64,000 bases of DNA, taken from assembly GCA_001792895.1 (NCBI GenBank), contig MARA01000002.1, positions 1,798,001 to 1,862,000 on the forward strand, given 5' to 3'. The notes beneath the pieces were generated by a model, which was not told the DNA's origin, did not search any database, and saw only the letters and a list, made by a program, of their open reading frames with translations. Positions 24,065 through 35,080 of this stretch are shown piece after piece (position 1 is the first letter of the stretch; each line of letters starts with the position of its first letter). The translations under genes were made by a program, and so were the position numbers. This stretch comes from Lentinus brumalis (lineage: Eukaryota > Basidiomycota > Agaricomycetes > Polyporales > Polyporaceae).

Positions 24065-24128
24065 GGCTGCGTGCGGGACTGCGGGTGCGAGTGGGAGCTT
24101 TGTAGGTTCGTGGTAGAGTTAGAGTTTG

Positions 24129-24246
24129 TGACTCCTCAGCCCGTCGGACGGCCGTCCGATGACGCGACCCAGATGCAGGATAATTATGGCGCCCGTGCGA
24201 TCCGTGCGATCTCGATCTATAGCACTTGCTGCACGCACGTGAGTCG
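24129..24246. promoter_or_regulatory. LEU2/NOB1 divergent promoter elements
   Basis: Within 209 bases lie TGACTC (24129-24134), a perfect 16-base palindrome TCGGACGGCCGTCCGA (24144-24159, with CGG and CCG half-sites such as Zn2Cys6 factors bind), CACGTG (24236-24241) and TGAGTCG (24240-24246). Gcn4/Cpc1 factors bind TGASTCA, and Leu3 is a Zn2Cys6 factor. Binding here is untested. Confidence 0.45.
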
Positions 24247-24273
24247 TTATTTTCCTCCTCTCCTCTGTCCTCC

Positions 24274-25938
24274 ATGGCGTCCTCTGCAGCCCCGAGTGAA
24301 ACACAACCTGCCTGCAAGCATCTCGTGCTCGATGCCGGTCCGCTGCTGTCGCTGGCGCCGTTGCGCGGGCTCGCGCAGACGTACTACACCGTCCCCAGGT
24401 CCTGGACGAATTAAAGGACAAGCGCGCGAGGGAACACTTTGAACGCCTTGGGTTGTCTGCCGGTGTGAGCATACAGGTGAAGGGACCAACGAACACATCA
24501 CTGGCGCATGGTGAGTGAGGCGCGAGTGTGGAGACTGAGGTGCTGAAGTACGATCGTAGTCATCCAGTGGGCTAAGAAGACGGGAGACTACTCTGTGCTC
24601 TCGCATGCCGATTTATGCATCCTCGCGTTGACTTACGAGCTGGACGAAAAGGAGAAGCAGGCCAGCAGTAGTTCTCAACAGCAGGCCTCCACACAAGGCG
24701 ACTCGTCTGTGAGCCCCGAGGTCAAGCAGGAGGCCTCCGCTCAGCCCTCAACATCCGAAACCCTCCAGCCTGAAGGCCCGGCGGAGGGGCAAGAGAATGC
24801 TCATTCTCCTGAAGAAGAGGAGCAGGAGCTTGATCACCGCGAGGTTCTGGAAGGCCTTACTTCCGACGCAGATGAGCCGCCGCCCTCTTCCACCGACGCT
24901 TCCGAGGACGAAGAAGAATTGCCGGAGGACATCGAGGACAGAGAACCTCTCGAGGTGGAGCTGCAACCCGTGCGCGATGAGTCTGCTTCAGATGCCCCCT
25001 CCGCTCCCTCTGCACCTGCAATCAACCCTACACCGACCGATACCACCGAACCCGCACCACCAAAACCAGCACAGGAAGACGCACCCGTCTATGACGACCC
25101 CTCTGATGACGACGACGGCGAAGGCGAGTGGATAACGCCCTCGAACGTCGCGCTGCACAAATCTCGTGCTCTCGACTTGCTGCCCTCTGAAGGGGCCGGG
25201 CGCAAGGGCAAAAAGCAGACACAGGAGCCGATCGTCGTGGGCTGCATGACGGCCGACTTCGCGATGCAGAACGTGCTGCTGCAGATGGGGCTGGGGCTGG
25301 TCGGCGTGGAGGGCAAGCGGATAGAGCGCGTCAAGAGCTGGGTGCTCAGGTGCCATGCATGCTTCAAGTGCGTCCATGCCTCGCTCAACCGTATCTCACT
25401 CTGATCGAACTTGCACTTGCAATGCCATTTACACAGAATTTGCAAGGACTCCTCGCGGAAGTTCTGCCCGTCGTGCGGGAACCCAACACTGCTCCGGGCA
25501 TCCGTCACGATCTCGTCGCCGAACGCGGGGCCCAACACGCCTGCGATGCAGGTGCACCTGAAGAAGAACTTCCACTTCAAGACGCGGGGCACGATCTACT
25601 CGATACCCGCGCCCAAGCCAGGATCGTCGAAGACGGGCCCGGGCGAGGGTCTGATTTTGCGCGAGGACCAGGCGGGGTGGCAGCGCGCCAAGAAGCGCGC
25701 AGATGGGAAGAGGGAGCGGGAGGAGAAGCGGATGCTCAACGCTGCGAGCAGGAGTGCGGAGAGGGGGCAGGGCGGGGCGATCCTCGGGAGCTGGATGGAC
25801 CCCGATTGGGTGCCGGAGATCTTGAGTGTCGGCGCAGGCGGGAAGGGGCGGAGTACGCGGGCGAGAGGGTTCGAGGGCGACATGCCTGTCGTTGGATATG
25901 GGAGGAAGAACCCCAACGAGAGGAAGAGGCGGAAGTGA
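24274..25938 (+). CDS. NOB1: 20S pre-rRNA endonuclease Nob1
   Basis: Exons 24274-24510, 24560-25367 and 25437-25938. Nob1 makes the final cut at the 3' end of 18S rRNA in cytoplasmic pre-40S particles. The N-terminal PIN domain starts HLVLDAGPLLSLAPL (first catalytic Asp) and continues through SHADLCILALTYEL (second acidic site). A long acidic Ser/Pro-rich insertion follows, then WITPSNVALHKSR. The zinc ribbon reads RCHACFK and FCPSCGNPTLLR, its two CxxC pairs split by the second intron. The C-terminal tail has VHLKKNFHFKTRGTIYSIP and GYGRKNPNERKRRK. The spliced length is one base short. The frame breaks at the C run 24393-24396 inside the PIN domain, where YTVP should continue QVLDELKDKRA. 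I read this as a lost C in the assembly rather than a dead gene, because everything else is intact and Nob1 is essential in yeast. Confidence 0.9.
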
Positions 25939-26084
25939 GCTCTGGTTGAGGCGGGGACGTACCGTAGACAGGACGAGGCTATCACGCATGTGCTTGTAGA
26001 TCGAGGTATCATCCTTGAGACTGGGAGAACGGTTGTATGTAATACATTGCTTGTTGTACGACGTGCCTTCGATGTGCGTGTGCT

Positions 26085-26792
26085 CTACGAGCCCAGGCTG
26101 CGGTTCATGAACCTCCTCTTCTGGAACGACATCCACCACTTGCTGGGCTTGCCAGTGCCATCTGCGTACAGCTTCTCGACCAATCGTTGCGCCAGTTCTT
26201 GCCGGACCTGGGTCAGGTAGCCTCGGAGGTACTCTGCGATCACAGGATTGGCATGCCATGCGCATCGCATGTTCAAAACGATGACACTCACCAGCATCTG
26301 CGCGGTTGGCGGGCGGTGCGTAGTGCGCATTGAGCGGAAAGTTGGCATCGCCAGGGATGGGGAAGTTGTCCACGGCGAGGGTGTTGAGGAGCTTCGTCGC
26401 CTCAAGCTGGTTGGGAACCGTCCGTGATGCGCCGATCTTGGCAAGGCAGTCCGAGACGAAGAGGATGAGGATAATGAGGAGGCGGTCGGCCGGGCCCTTG
26501 ATCTCGAAGTTGCGGAAGAGGGAGTTGGCACGGAAGAGGTCGAGGGTCTCGTCGATGATGTCTGCTTCTGCGGGGTCGGCTGCAGGGACGTGGCCCGTAA
26601 GAGCGTGCTGGACGTGCACAGTGGGGTATACACGCACCGAGGGGGGCTGGACCGCGGTACTTGGTCTTGATGGGGAGAATGGCGAGGTTCCCGACCTGGC
26701 GGATGTCGGGGAGCTCGTTCAGTGACGAGTGGTACGCCTGCGGACATGAGTACGGCTCCTCCAGCGCAGGGAGGCAGAGGACATACTGGCAT
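26085..26792 (-). CDS. ARPC3: Arp2/3 complex subunit 3 (p21-Arc/Arc18)
   Basis: Four exons. The first is only six bases (26787-26792, ATG CCA). The others follow GT..AG introns at about 26738-26786, 26595-26653 and 26235-26293. The last ends KRRFMNRSLGS with a TAG at 26085-26087. The product, about 180 residues, matches the usual length of this actin-nucleating complex subunit. Family marks include PAYHSSLNE, LPIKTKYRGPAP, DIIDETLDLFRANSLFRNFE, KGPADRLLIILILFVSDCL, NFPIPGDANFPLNAHYAPP and KWWMSFQKRRFMN. It acts in cortical actin patches and endocytosis. It is divergent from the YVC1-like gene, with 254 bases between the two ATGs. The very short first coding exon is easy for automatic annotation to miss. 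Confidence 0.93.
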   Translation of the reverse strand: MPVCPLPPCAGGAVLMSAGVPLVTERAPRHPPGREPRHSPHQDQVPRSSPPRCVYTPLCTSSTLLRATSLQPTPQKQTSSTRPSTSSVPTPSSATSRSRARPTASSLSSSSSSRTALPRSAHHGRFPTSLRRRSSSTPSPWTTSPSLAMPTFRSMRTTHRPPTAQMLVSVIVLNMRCAWHANPVIAEYLRGYLTQVRQELAQRLVEKLYADGTGKPSKWWMSFQKRRFMNRSLGS

Positions 26793-27046
26793 GGTGGTGG
26801 ACAAGCTGAGGCCCAGTGCAGGGCTGAGCGCGCAGTTCGGTACGCAGGACCGGCAACGCCCGGGGTGCGTGCCAGATGCGGGAGGCGCGCTGCCAGATCG
26901 AGAACGAGTGCGGAGAAGGACGTCATGGTCGCTGCTTCAACTCGCCCCAGACTCGCAGCTTGTCCCATTCCCCCACAGACGCACCTTGCAGCTCGTCGCT
27001 GGCGACCTCATCACGACCTTACGACCGCGGCGAACTTTCCGCCACC

Positions 27047-30000
27047 ATGCCGTCCGCCGAGGACCAGATATCCGCCCTCTCCGCCGAGTCGCTCGAACCC
27101 TCGCCGGACACGGTCACGAGTATGTCCGCGTTGGATGCATTGTCTGGACAGCGAGCTGACTAGAGCTCCATACAGGTCTTATCAGGCGTGTCAAGATAAT
27201 GACCTTGAGGCTTCTTCCCGTTGAAGTTCCTATGGACTCTCTCAGCGACCCCACGAGTCGAGTTATCACCCCGCAGGTCATCAACGCGTATATCGCGTCT
27301 GCGGGAGACTTCATGGAAGCTGTGAGTGCTACATACTTCCACAGCGGGATTGGGAGAAGTCCTGACAATATCGACGTGAAGCTGCCATATTGTTTACTTC
27401 GTGCGCGCAAGGAGTTCATTTGGGACGCGGATCACAATCCCGCGGACTTTGAGGAGAATTGGTGCAGAGGTGAGTCCCTCATTGAATACAACTTATGCGG
27501 CTATATTGACCGCCACCGTGAACAGCAACCGCCTGCGAGGTTCTCGCGCGACGCGTGGTGCACCAAGCCCCGCCCGAGAAGCTGCAAGATGTCATGTCTG
27601 CCCGGTTCCGGCATAAAGAAATCGACGGCGACATCAGCGGCAGAGTGAGCGCACTTGAATTGGCCATTGACTCTCACTGGTACGTTCTCCCTCACGAAGT
27701 CTTCGAGACCCCACCAAGCTCAGCTTGCGCCGTAGTACCATCTTCCTGTCATCGAGCGAGGCGCAGGATGGTGAGCATTCACGCTCCAAGTTCGTCTTGT
27801 ACAGGATACTGAACTGCTGGCAGTCGTACAGGACCTGTGGTCCGGACGTACCGTACAGATTTACGATGACGACGGTGACATCAATTGTGCGTGCACAATC
27901 GCTCTCTGCTCACTCACTTACACATACCGGTGTGCGCTCAGTCCTCCCGTACAATCGCATCGACAAGGACGGCTTATGGGGTCGTCTCGACCCTGGACGT
28001 ATAGGTGTCCCCAGATACCAGAATGTGTTCAGGATCACGATGTGGTTCCTCTTCTTGTTCGCATACTCTCTAGCAGGTACGCCGCACCAACACCTACACC
28101 GTTGTCCCATGGTCTGACGCCTACATAGTACGCGAGCCGCTCGACAAGCTCGATCCCGACCACGGTGACCTCGACATCTGGGAGATCGTCATGTACGTCT
28201 TGGCCCTGGCGTTCTCGGTTGAAGGTAAGGCCCACATCGCCTCTGGAACTGATCTGCTGACAACTTCATCCAGACATGCACAAGGTACTCGTCTCGTCAA
28301 GAGCTTGGGAGCACCATACTGACGCCCCTCCCCCCCTCAGATCTACAAGCTCCTTACTCTTGTTTCCTGGAAGACCTTTGGGTTCTGGAACGTCGTATCC
28401 TTTGTGACGGACTGCTTGCTCACCGCCGCGTTCGTCTTGCGGATTGCGGGAATCGCCGCGACGGGTGACGAGGCCACGATCTTGCGTGTGCGCAGCTTTC
28501 AGTGTCTGAGTTTAGCCGCCCCCTTGCTTTGGTGAGCATGTTTGCTTCGCCGTCCAGTGTCAGCTAGCCGCTTACTCAAGGCTTGCGCTGATGTAGGATG
28601 AGTATGTGGCCTGCAGCTGGCTCTGAGTTTGGCACGCTGACAATTCTATGCAGAACTCATACCCATCTTTGACGGCTACAAGTAGGCGGTTCACCGCCTC
28701 CGCGTTCATGCCGCACTGACGAGTGACCTTGGTAGATTCGTTGGAACTATGCAGATCTGTATCGCGCGAATGCTCAAGGAATCTGGGTTCTTCTTCTGTG
28801 TACGTGGACTGCATAATATCCACAATATGAGCTCGGAACTCACCGTCGTGTATGACAGCTTCTTGGCTTACTCGCCATCGGTTTCCTTCAAGGGCTATAC
28901 GCGTTGGACGCCGCTGATGGACAAACTGACCACCCCGTGAAGGTGACTAGCCCCCAGTCTGTCATAATCGTGGAAAGTGACCTGATCACTGCTTTACCAT
29001 GCATAGATCATGAACAGCCTCATTCAGGCCCTCTTGCAGTGAGTACCGAGCCTAAACATATGTATTGTACCCACCATTAAACCCTTCCCAGAGCTCCCGC
29101 TTACGATATGTTCGAAGCATCGTGAGTACCGCCCTCCATACCGCTGAAGTCAATGTTGAACCACTTCCTCACAGGCCACTAGGGTTGACTCTATACTACT
29201 GGTAAGCTCTTTGATCCCGCACGTCGCTCGTGATCTTACGCGGCATGACTCAAGCTGGAACGTGGCGACCGCCGTAATCCTGCTCAACGTCCTCATTTCC
29301 CTGTTCTCTTCGGCATATGACGATGTGAGTCCTGTTGCCTGCGGATGATATTTTCGAAACCGAGTCTCACCGGTCACCGTGGCCGCAGGTCGTGGAAGAT
29401 GCCTCTGCAGAATACTTGACTTATTTCGCTGGCAAAGTCATCGGCATGATCAGGGCACCAGACGAGTTCATCTACCCTCCCCCGTTCAACATCATTGAGA
29501 TCTTCCTTGTCGCTCCTTTTGAGTGAGTCCCTCACTATCGACTAATCAACTCAAGCACATTCCTCACGATGTCATACAGATTTTTCGTGAGCGAAAAGAC
29601 TTACCGCAAGGTCAGGTTTCTAGCCTCTCATGCGTTGTGTGAGCGCCTTTCTGACCGCTGTACTCACTCCAGATCAACCGCACCGTGATGCGCGTGGTGT
29701 TCTTCATTCCTCTGTGCACCATCCTTGTGTATGAGTCACACCTGGACCCTGCGAGGAACCACTGGGTCAAGGACTGGTTCAGCTCGCCGGACGATGGCGG
29801 GACGGACGCGCCGCACTGGCAGGATCCGGAGGTCAGTGGGGACGATGCCGACCGCGGCCTGCAGATCAGCAAGGTTCCGTTCGACGAGCTTGTCGCGATG
29901 TTCCCCGATACGACACATGTGAGTGCACGTCCCTATCCGAAATTTGTCGGATGGTGGGCTAATTATCTATGTGGCGTGGTAGTCGACAGAAGCAGTGGTT

Positions 30001-30090
30001 ATGAAGGAGTTGAAGGGGCTGAAGGCTGAGATCGCGGAGCTGAAGCAGCTGATCAGGGACATGACGGCGGACAAGGTGAAAGGGGAGTGA
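27047..30090 (+). CDS. YVC1: YVC1-like TRP cation channel of the vacuole
   Basis: About 22 exons encode roughly 630 residues, with the reading frame kept through every splice I placed. Yvc1 channels release Ca2+ from the vacuole on stretch or Ca2+ stimulation. The soluble N-terminus has LIRRVKIMTLRLLPVEV, LPYCLLRARKEFIWDADHNP and HCTIFLSSSEAQD. Several transmembrane segments follow (NVFRITMWFLFLFAYSLA, FWNVVSFVTDCLLTAAFV, ILLNVLISLFSSAY). The pore-region helix reads LLGLLAIGFLQGLYALDAAD. The C-terminal part has SAEYLTYFAGKVIGMIRAPD, PPPFNIIEIFLVAPFE and a coiled coil at the end (ELKGLKAEIAELKQLI). Two micro-exons, 28274-28284 (11 bases) and 28597-28601 (5 bases), are needed to keep the frame. 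The start is the first ATG after the divergent promoter shared with ARPC3. Confidence 0.9.
28274..28284 (+). other. YVC1: 11-base micro-exon of the YVC1-like gene
   Basis: ACATGCACAAG is flanked by a cag acceptor and a gtactc donor. It joins VEG-side sequence to IYKLLTL as DMHK, which matches the family sequence EDVHKIYKLL as I remember it. Confidence 0.75.
28597..28601 (+). other. YVC1: 5-base micro-exon of the YVC1-like gene
   Basis: GATGA lies between a tag acceptor (28594-28596) and a gtatgt donor (28602). Splicing gives LLW-M-KLIPIFDGYK, equal to the expected family sequence. Skipping it shifts the frame. Confidence 0.75.
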
Positions 30091-30334
30091 GCTGTCTGTC
30101 ACATTCCACTATGGGTGTCACCTGTGCAAAATGGACTCTCGGACTTCGTTACGATACACGACTCTTACTAACGGACTTTCTACCTTTGATGCTTGCTTAT
30201 GGTGTTCATGATAGCTGTTGTACCCTGCTACGTCTCTCGCATGTGATGCATGTACCCCGGAACGTCAACATATTCTTACACTATATAACATCCTGTGTGC
30301 GAGTGGGCCGATCCGACAATATTGACAATCAGTG

Positions 30335-31115
30335 TCATGTCTCGTCCATCGGCTCAACCGGCGGTGGTTCTCGGGTCAGCTGTGTAAGGACTGCCATCCC
30401 GCGGACGAAGAACGGTCGGATCTCGTTGATCTCCATCGCGCAGAGATTTTGCAGCTGTGGCCCGCGGTCAGTGCTCGGTCGCGCAAACAGAGCAGGTGAT
30501 GCGTACTATCAGCTCGTTAGGGTCGAGCTTGGAGAGACCTTCTCGGCTCTTTGCTTGTCGTGCTTCTCGGATGTCTTTGAGCAGGGTACGGAGCTTTTCT
30601 GGGTTTTGGAGGTCGTCGGGAGCACTGCAAAGAGCATCAAAAGAGGTCGTCAGTGCCATTGGAGACGGAATACGCACACGTCGAGGAGTATTTTCGCAAT
30701 CTCGGCGAAGCGGAAGGGCATTTCGCTGAAGCTCGGCAAGGTGGTTTCCTGCGTCAGTCGATCCTGAAGAAAGTCTAGAGAACCATCAGCGTTGAGTTAT
30801 GCGCGGTGGACACGACAGCACGAACCGACGTTCAGCCATGTCGGAGGGACGATGTGGCATTTCTTCTTGAGCTTCAGATTGGATGCCATCCAGAGCGGCA
30901 TCTTGCACTTCGTTGGCGGTCGTAGCGGACCATATGCGCCCTAAAGCTCAGTATCAGTCTAGTAAGCACATAATAATTCGACAAGGGGGGCGTACAGAGA
31001 TGAAGGCGGTTCGTTCCATAGACACGAGGGGGATGATTTCGACGAGCTGCTCAGACGCGACGAGCTCGAGCTCGGGAGGCGTTACAGATGTCCTGAGCGA
31101 GGGTGGGAGTGCCAT
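30335..31115 (-). CDS. PSF2: GINS complex subunit Psf2 (DNA replication)
   Basis: Five exons run from the ATG at 31115 to a TGA at 30335-30337 and encode about 189 residues, close to human (185) and yeast (213) Psf2. GINS is part of the CMG helicase at replication forks. Diagnostic sequence: PPELELVASEQLVEIIPLVSM at the start, GAYGPLRPPTKCKMPLWMAS, LKLKKKCHIVPPTWLNVDFL, EMPFRFAEIAKILLDV, KLRTLLKDIREARQAKSREG and LCAMEINEIRPFFVRGM. Exon junctions close without frame loss. It is convergent with the YVC1-like gene (244 bases between stops) and divergent from haspin. The shared promoter contains ACGCGT, the box used by MBF to drive S-phase genes in yeasts. Confidence 0.93.
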
Positions 31116-31185
31116 TTCTTCAGCTTGATACGTATATTCTAAGCTGCGCGTAGGTGCAGAATCGCGGTGGCTAGGTCGCTGGTGG

Positions 31186-31191
31186 ACGCGT
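31186..31191. promoter_or_regulatory. ACGCGT box between PSF2 and haspin
   Basis: A MluI cell-cycle box sits about midway in the 371-base divergent promoter of a replication factor and a mitotic kinase. The motif is exact; MBF binding is inferred from its role in other fungi. Confidence 0.4.
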
Positions 31192-31486
31192 CGTGGGGGA
31201 GCTGGTGAAGAGGCGCGAGGAGCAAGACGCGCTATGGCGGCTGTCGCGATCACGTGGCATGACGCGGTTTGCCACGGTTGAGTTTGTGATCTGAGATCGG
31301 GCTTCGACTCTCCCCGCCACCACGCCGCCTGAAGCTGAAGCGTTCTAGCCTCCGTCCACTGCACCCTGAAGTCAGCGAACCAGGCACCCTCTGTCCACCG
31401 CTGTCGCCAATATTCCCTCGCTCCAGGACTGGACTTTGTGGGCAGGTCTCTCTCTCTGCCTGCTCACTCTCAATCTCGCATACACC

Positions 31487-34292
31487 ATGCTCGGCACCCG
31501 CACCAAACAGGTCTTCTCCTACGGCCGGCGTGGGCACCGCGTGGTCAACGTCTACGACGACTACGACGGCCCTAAACCCAAGGATGCTTCTCTTACGTCT
31601 TCGAAGGTGGAGAACGACGTCTCCCGCCTGTCGCGCAAGTCAGTCAAAGACTCCCCAATATCAACCAAGTCCAACTTCACTCAGGACGACTCGCCCATCC
31701 GCACGAAGAAACTGAAGAAGTCCCCGAAAGCCGCAAAGGTTGGAAAGGTGGACTTTGCGAAACCTATCCTCCGTTATCCCCTTGGCTCCCTCGCGCCCAA
31801 CGCCCCGGGCTTTCCTGCTGTTCCTCCTCCCCTCCGCGCCAAGCGCCGCGTAACCGCCATGAAGGCTGCCCCGCTGACACCCAGCTCCCCCATCGTCAAG
31901 GTCGATATTGAGATTGTGGATGCTCAGGGTCGGAGGGTTAGCCAGGAGCACCGTATATCGCGGACAGACGTGCAAGCGAACGTCCTCGCACCTCCAGCCG
32001 CAGCCGTGGCGAAGTCAGTCCCTCGTACGAAGGCGATGAAGAAGAAGCAACCAGTGCCCGTCATCGTGCTTACCTCGGATGACGATGCCGACCTCCCACA
32101 CGCCCGTCGAAACCGCAACCCAGCGAATGTCACTGCGACCAAGGCCACCAAGCCTGTCCCTCGCTCCAAGATTATGAAGCAGAGGGAGGTGTCTCCTGTC
32201 ATTGTGCTCAGCTCCGACGACGAACCAGATACTCCACTTGCCCGACGTCCGAGGCGTACTGTCCAGGGTAGCAGCAAGCAACCTCTCATCATCTCGGACG
32301 ACGAGGATGACTCTGGCAGCGACTGGAACCCGCTGAAAGATGCGTCTGACGAAGACACATCTGTTGAAGAGCCTGCTCTACGGACGCCCCGGTTGCGGCG
32401 CGGGGTTCAGCGACCACGATCGAATGTGGTCTTATCGCCTTCGCCTTCGCCAACACCGTCACTCTCTTCTCCTTCCACACCCTCCACTACGCCTCCTGCA
32501 GATCCCGTCCCTAGCAAAGTAAGAATTGCGACACCACCCCCGGTTGCTTCCAACAGAGCGCCAAATGTCAAGACATGTGCCCTTACCGCAGCTCCTCCGG
32601 CCCCCTTGCACGCAATGCTACGCTGCCACACCACTCAGCCCGTCCACAAACCCTGGCGCCGTTCTCATCACTGCCTGACTTCGAGCTTGATGACGAATTT
32701 GGGCCGAGCCGATCGAGGCCCCGAAAACTCACGCCCATACGGGCACGTCCCGGTCGTGCCATCTTTCCCGCACCTCCCTCTCCGCCGTCACCGACGACGG
32801 ACTCTGAGGTGGACTTTGATGTTACCTTCGACTTCGCTCAGCTAGCTCTCTCTCCCAGCGCACTGGCCGAAGTCAAACGGCTCGACGCAGCAGCGGCTCC
32901 CTCTGTGCCCGCGTACGTTCGTCCTCTGTTGGAAGAATGCCGACAGTCAACCCCGCACGAGTTCTCAGCATTTATTGAGATGTTTCCTCATGATCCAATA
33001 GTGCGCTCGCATGGCACTGCCGGTGTGCCTACTTTCCAGAAGATCGGCGAGGCGAGCTACTCAGAAGTGTTCGGCATTGGCGACGTTGTGCTCAAGATCA
33101 TCCCGCTCCGGGACGAGGCGCGAGGCGGGCCCGTACACATGGACGTCGATGGCCCTGCACCGAGCGATGCCAAAGATGTCTTGAAGGAGATCATCGTGAC
33201 GAGGGCGATGGGCGATTCGTGTACTGGGTTTGTCGAGCTGCTCAGGACCTACGTCGTGCGCGGCAAGTACCCCTCGCTGCTGTTGGACCTGTGGGATGAA
33301 TATGACGAGCGGAAGGGCAGCGAGAGCGTCCGTCCAGGTTCGTGTTCCTTCGCATGTAACGCTCTGCCGCCCCTGACATATCCACCCTCAATGCAGACTC
33401 ATTCACTGTCTCACAGTTGTATGCGATCATCGTCTTGCCAAACGGTGGTCCGGACCTGGAGGCGTACAGCTTCAGTACGCCTGCAAAGACGGGCTGGCGC
33501 CAAGCGTGCAGTATATTCTGGCAGGTGACTCGCACCCTCGCCGAGGCGGAGGACCTCGTCAGCTTCGAGGTGCGCCTGTACCCGCTCGGCCGCTCGTGAT
33601 CTCCATGCTCACTTCCCCGCAGCACCGCGACCTCCACTGGGGCCAGATCCTCGTAAAGAACGTGCAGGCGAAGAGCACGAGCCGCCGGAAAACACGCACA
33701 GCAATGGACGATCCGGACAACGGCGTGTTGGTCACGATCATCGACCTCGGGCTCGCGCGGATGGACTCGCATGCCGACGTCGGGAACAGTGTGCACTGGA
33801 CGCCGTTTGACGAAGAGACGTTCGAGGGCGAGGGCGACTACCAGTTTGACGTGTACCGCATGATGCGCACGCACAATGGTGACACATGGGAGGAGTTCCG
33901 GCCGCTGACGAACGTGATGGTGAGTGTCCTCGCCTTCTGACGTGGCTGGTCTGGGAGAGGTGAAACTGACCGATACTTTTATTAAGTGGCTGCACTACCT
34001 TGTGCTCAAGCTGCTGCAGGCAAAACGGCTCCGACCGCCTGCTGTTGCACGGAAGAGTGCGGTTGCGCCGCCTGCCTCGGGATTCAGCGAGCGCGAGTGC
34101 TATGAGTGCATGAAGGAGATCGAGGCGGTCCTCTCGCAGTGCCTCGCGTCGGTCAAAGCAACACAGGGCGCGAAGAAGGGCAGGCGGAAGACTGTCGCCC
34201 CGGGCAAGACGGGCAAGCCCAAGGATGTCGTCGGGCCCAAGAGCGCGGGCGAGCTGCTGGACATTGCGAGGTCGAGAAGATGGGTGCTGTAG
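31487..34292 (+). CDS. HASPIN: Haspin-type protein kinase (histone H3 Thr3 kinase)
   Basis: Exons 31487-33337, 33397-33569, 33623-33919 and 33987-34292. Haspin phosphorylates histone H3 on Thr3 and helps place the chromosomal passenger complex in mitosis. The N-terminal half (about 360 residues) is disordered, with repeated VIVLTSDDD / VIVLSSDDE and PLIISDDEDD motifs that resemble SUMO-interacting motifs. The divergent kinase domain shows KIGEASYSEVFGI (glycine loop), VVLKIIPLRDE (ATP Lys), YAIIVLPNGGPDLEAY (hinge), HRDLHWGQILV (catalytic loop), IIDLGLARMD (the haspin-specific equivalent of DFG) and YQFDVYRMM. The Asn usually following HWG is Gln. The spliced length is one base short. The frame changes near the C run 32601-32605 in the linker (a lost C). 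A 38-base intron 32520-32557 would also restore frame, but it is unusually short. Confidence 0.9.
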
Positions 34293-35080
34293 ACCAAGTG
34301 TCTAGAGAATCTGACGATGTTCCCCGTGACGACAAGAGTCAATTGTACTAGCCTTGTTCTGTGTAATGTATACCCCTGCGGCTTGGATTTGTCCTGTTCA
34401 TCATGATCCTGTCAGCGTGCCCTGGCGGTATCGCCATCATGGTCAGACACAACAACGGGTGTATTCAGGGTACATAACTGGGAAGTAATCGTGTTGGGTC
34501 ATCAAAAGGTCGGCGGTAATGCTACAGCTAGATGGATATGTGAGAGTGATCCGGTAATCATGCATATGGGTCCGCTAGGTAGGAATGTGGATGGATGGCG
34601 GCAACGCGAGCTATACGACTGTGCACGTGCATGTGCGAGGCGAGGATACGCTCCTTGAGAGCAGAGGGACAACGATACATCAGGACAGACAACGCTAACA
34701 GACGACAACATGGACGGACGAGGACAGCGGGGGCTCAGCGTGGATACAGAAGCACGGAGACGGAGACCGAAGGGGAGGCATTGACGGTAGCGCAGGTCAC
34801 AAATAACATAGGAGATAGCCGAATAAAATAGAGTGGGAAGACTCGTGTCCTTGGATGTGTTGGAGACTCCGGGAAAGGGGAATTGAGGCAAGGCAATGCA
34901 TGTCGTCCGCACATATATACCCCTTCGGAACGTTGAGAAGATGTTGATAGACGGAACATGCGCAGTACGTCAACCGTAGACGACGGTGTCCCGTTCTTAC
35001 CGCGCAAGGCCGGGCGAACGGTCCCCATCACTCGAGGACTATGGCTGTCTAGAAGTCCCGACGACGCAGTCGGGGCTAGG
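34293..35080. other. Convergent intergenic region (788 bases)
   Basis: Between the 3' ends of haspin and the next minus-strand gene. No coding frame, tRNA or repeat is recognised. It probably holds both 3' untranslated regions. Confidence 0.45.

Noticed and set aside
32520..32557. 38-base intron to explain the haspin frame change
   Set aside because: Frame would be restored, but it is shorter than every other intron here; a lost C at 32601-32605 fits the pattern seen in other genes better. Not fully excluded.
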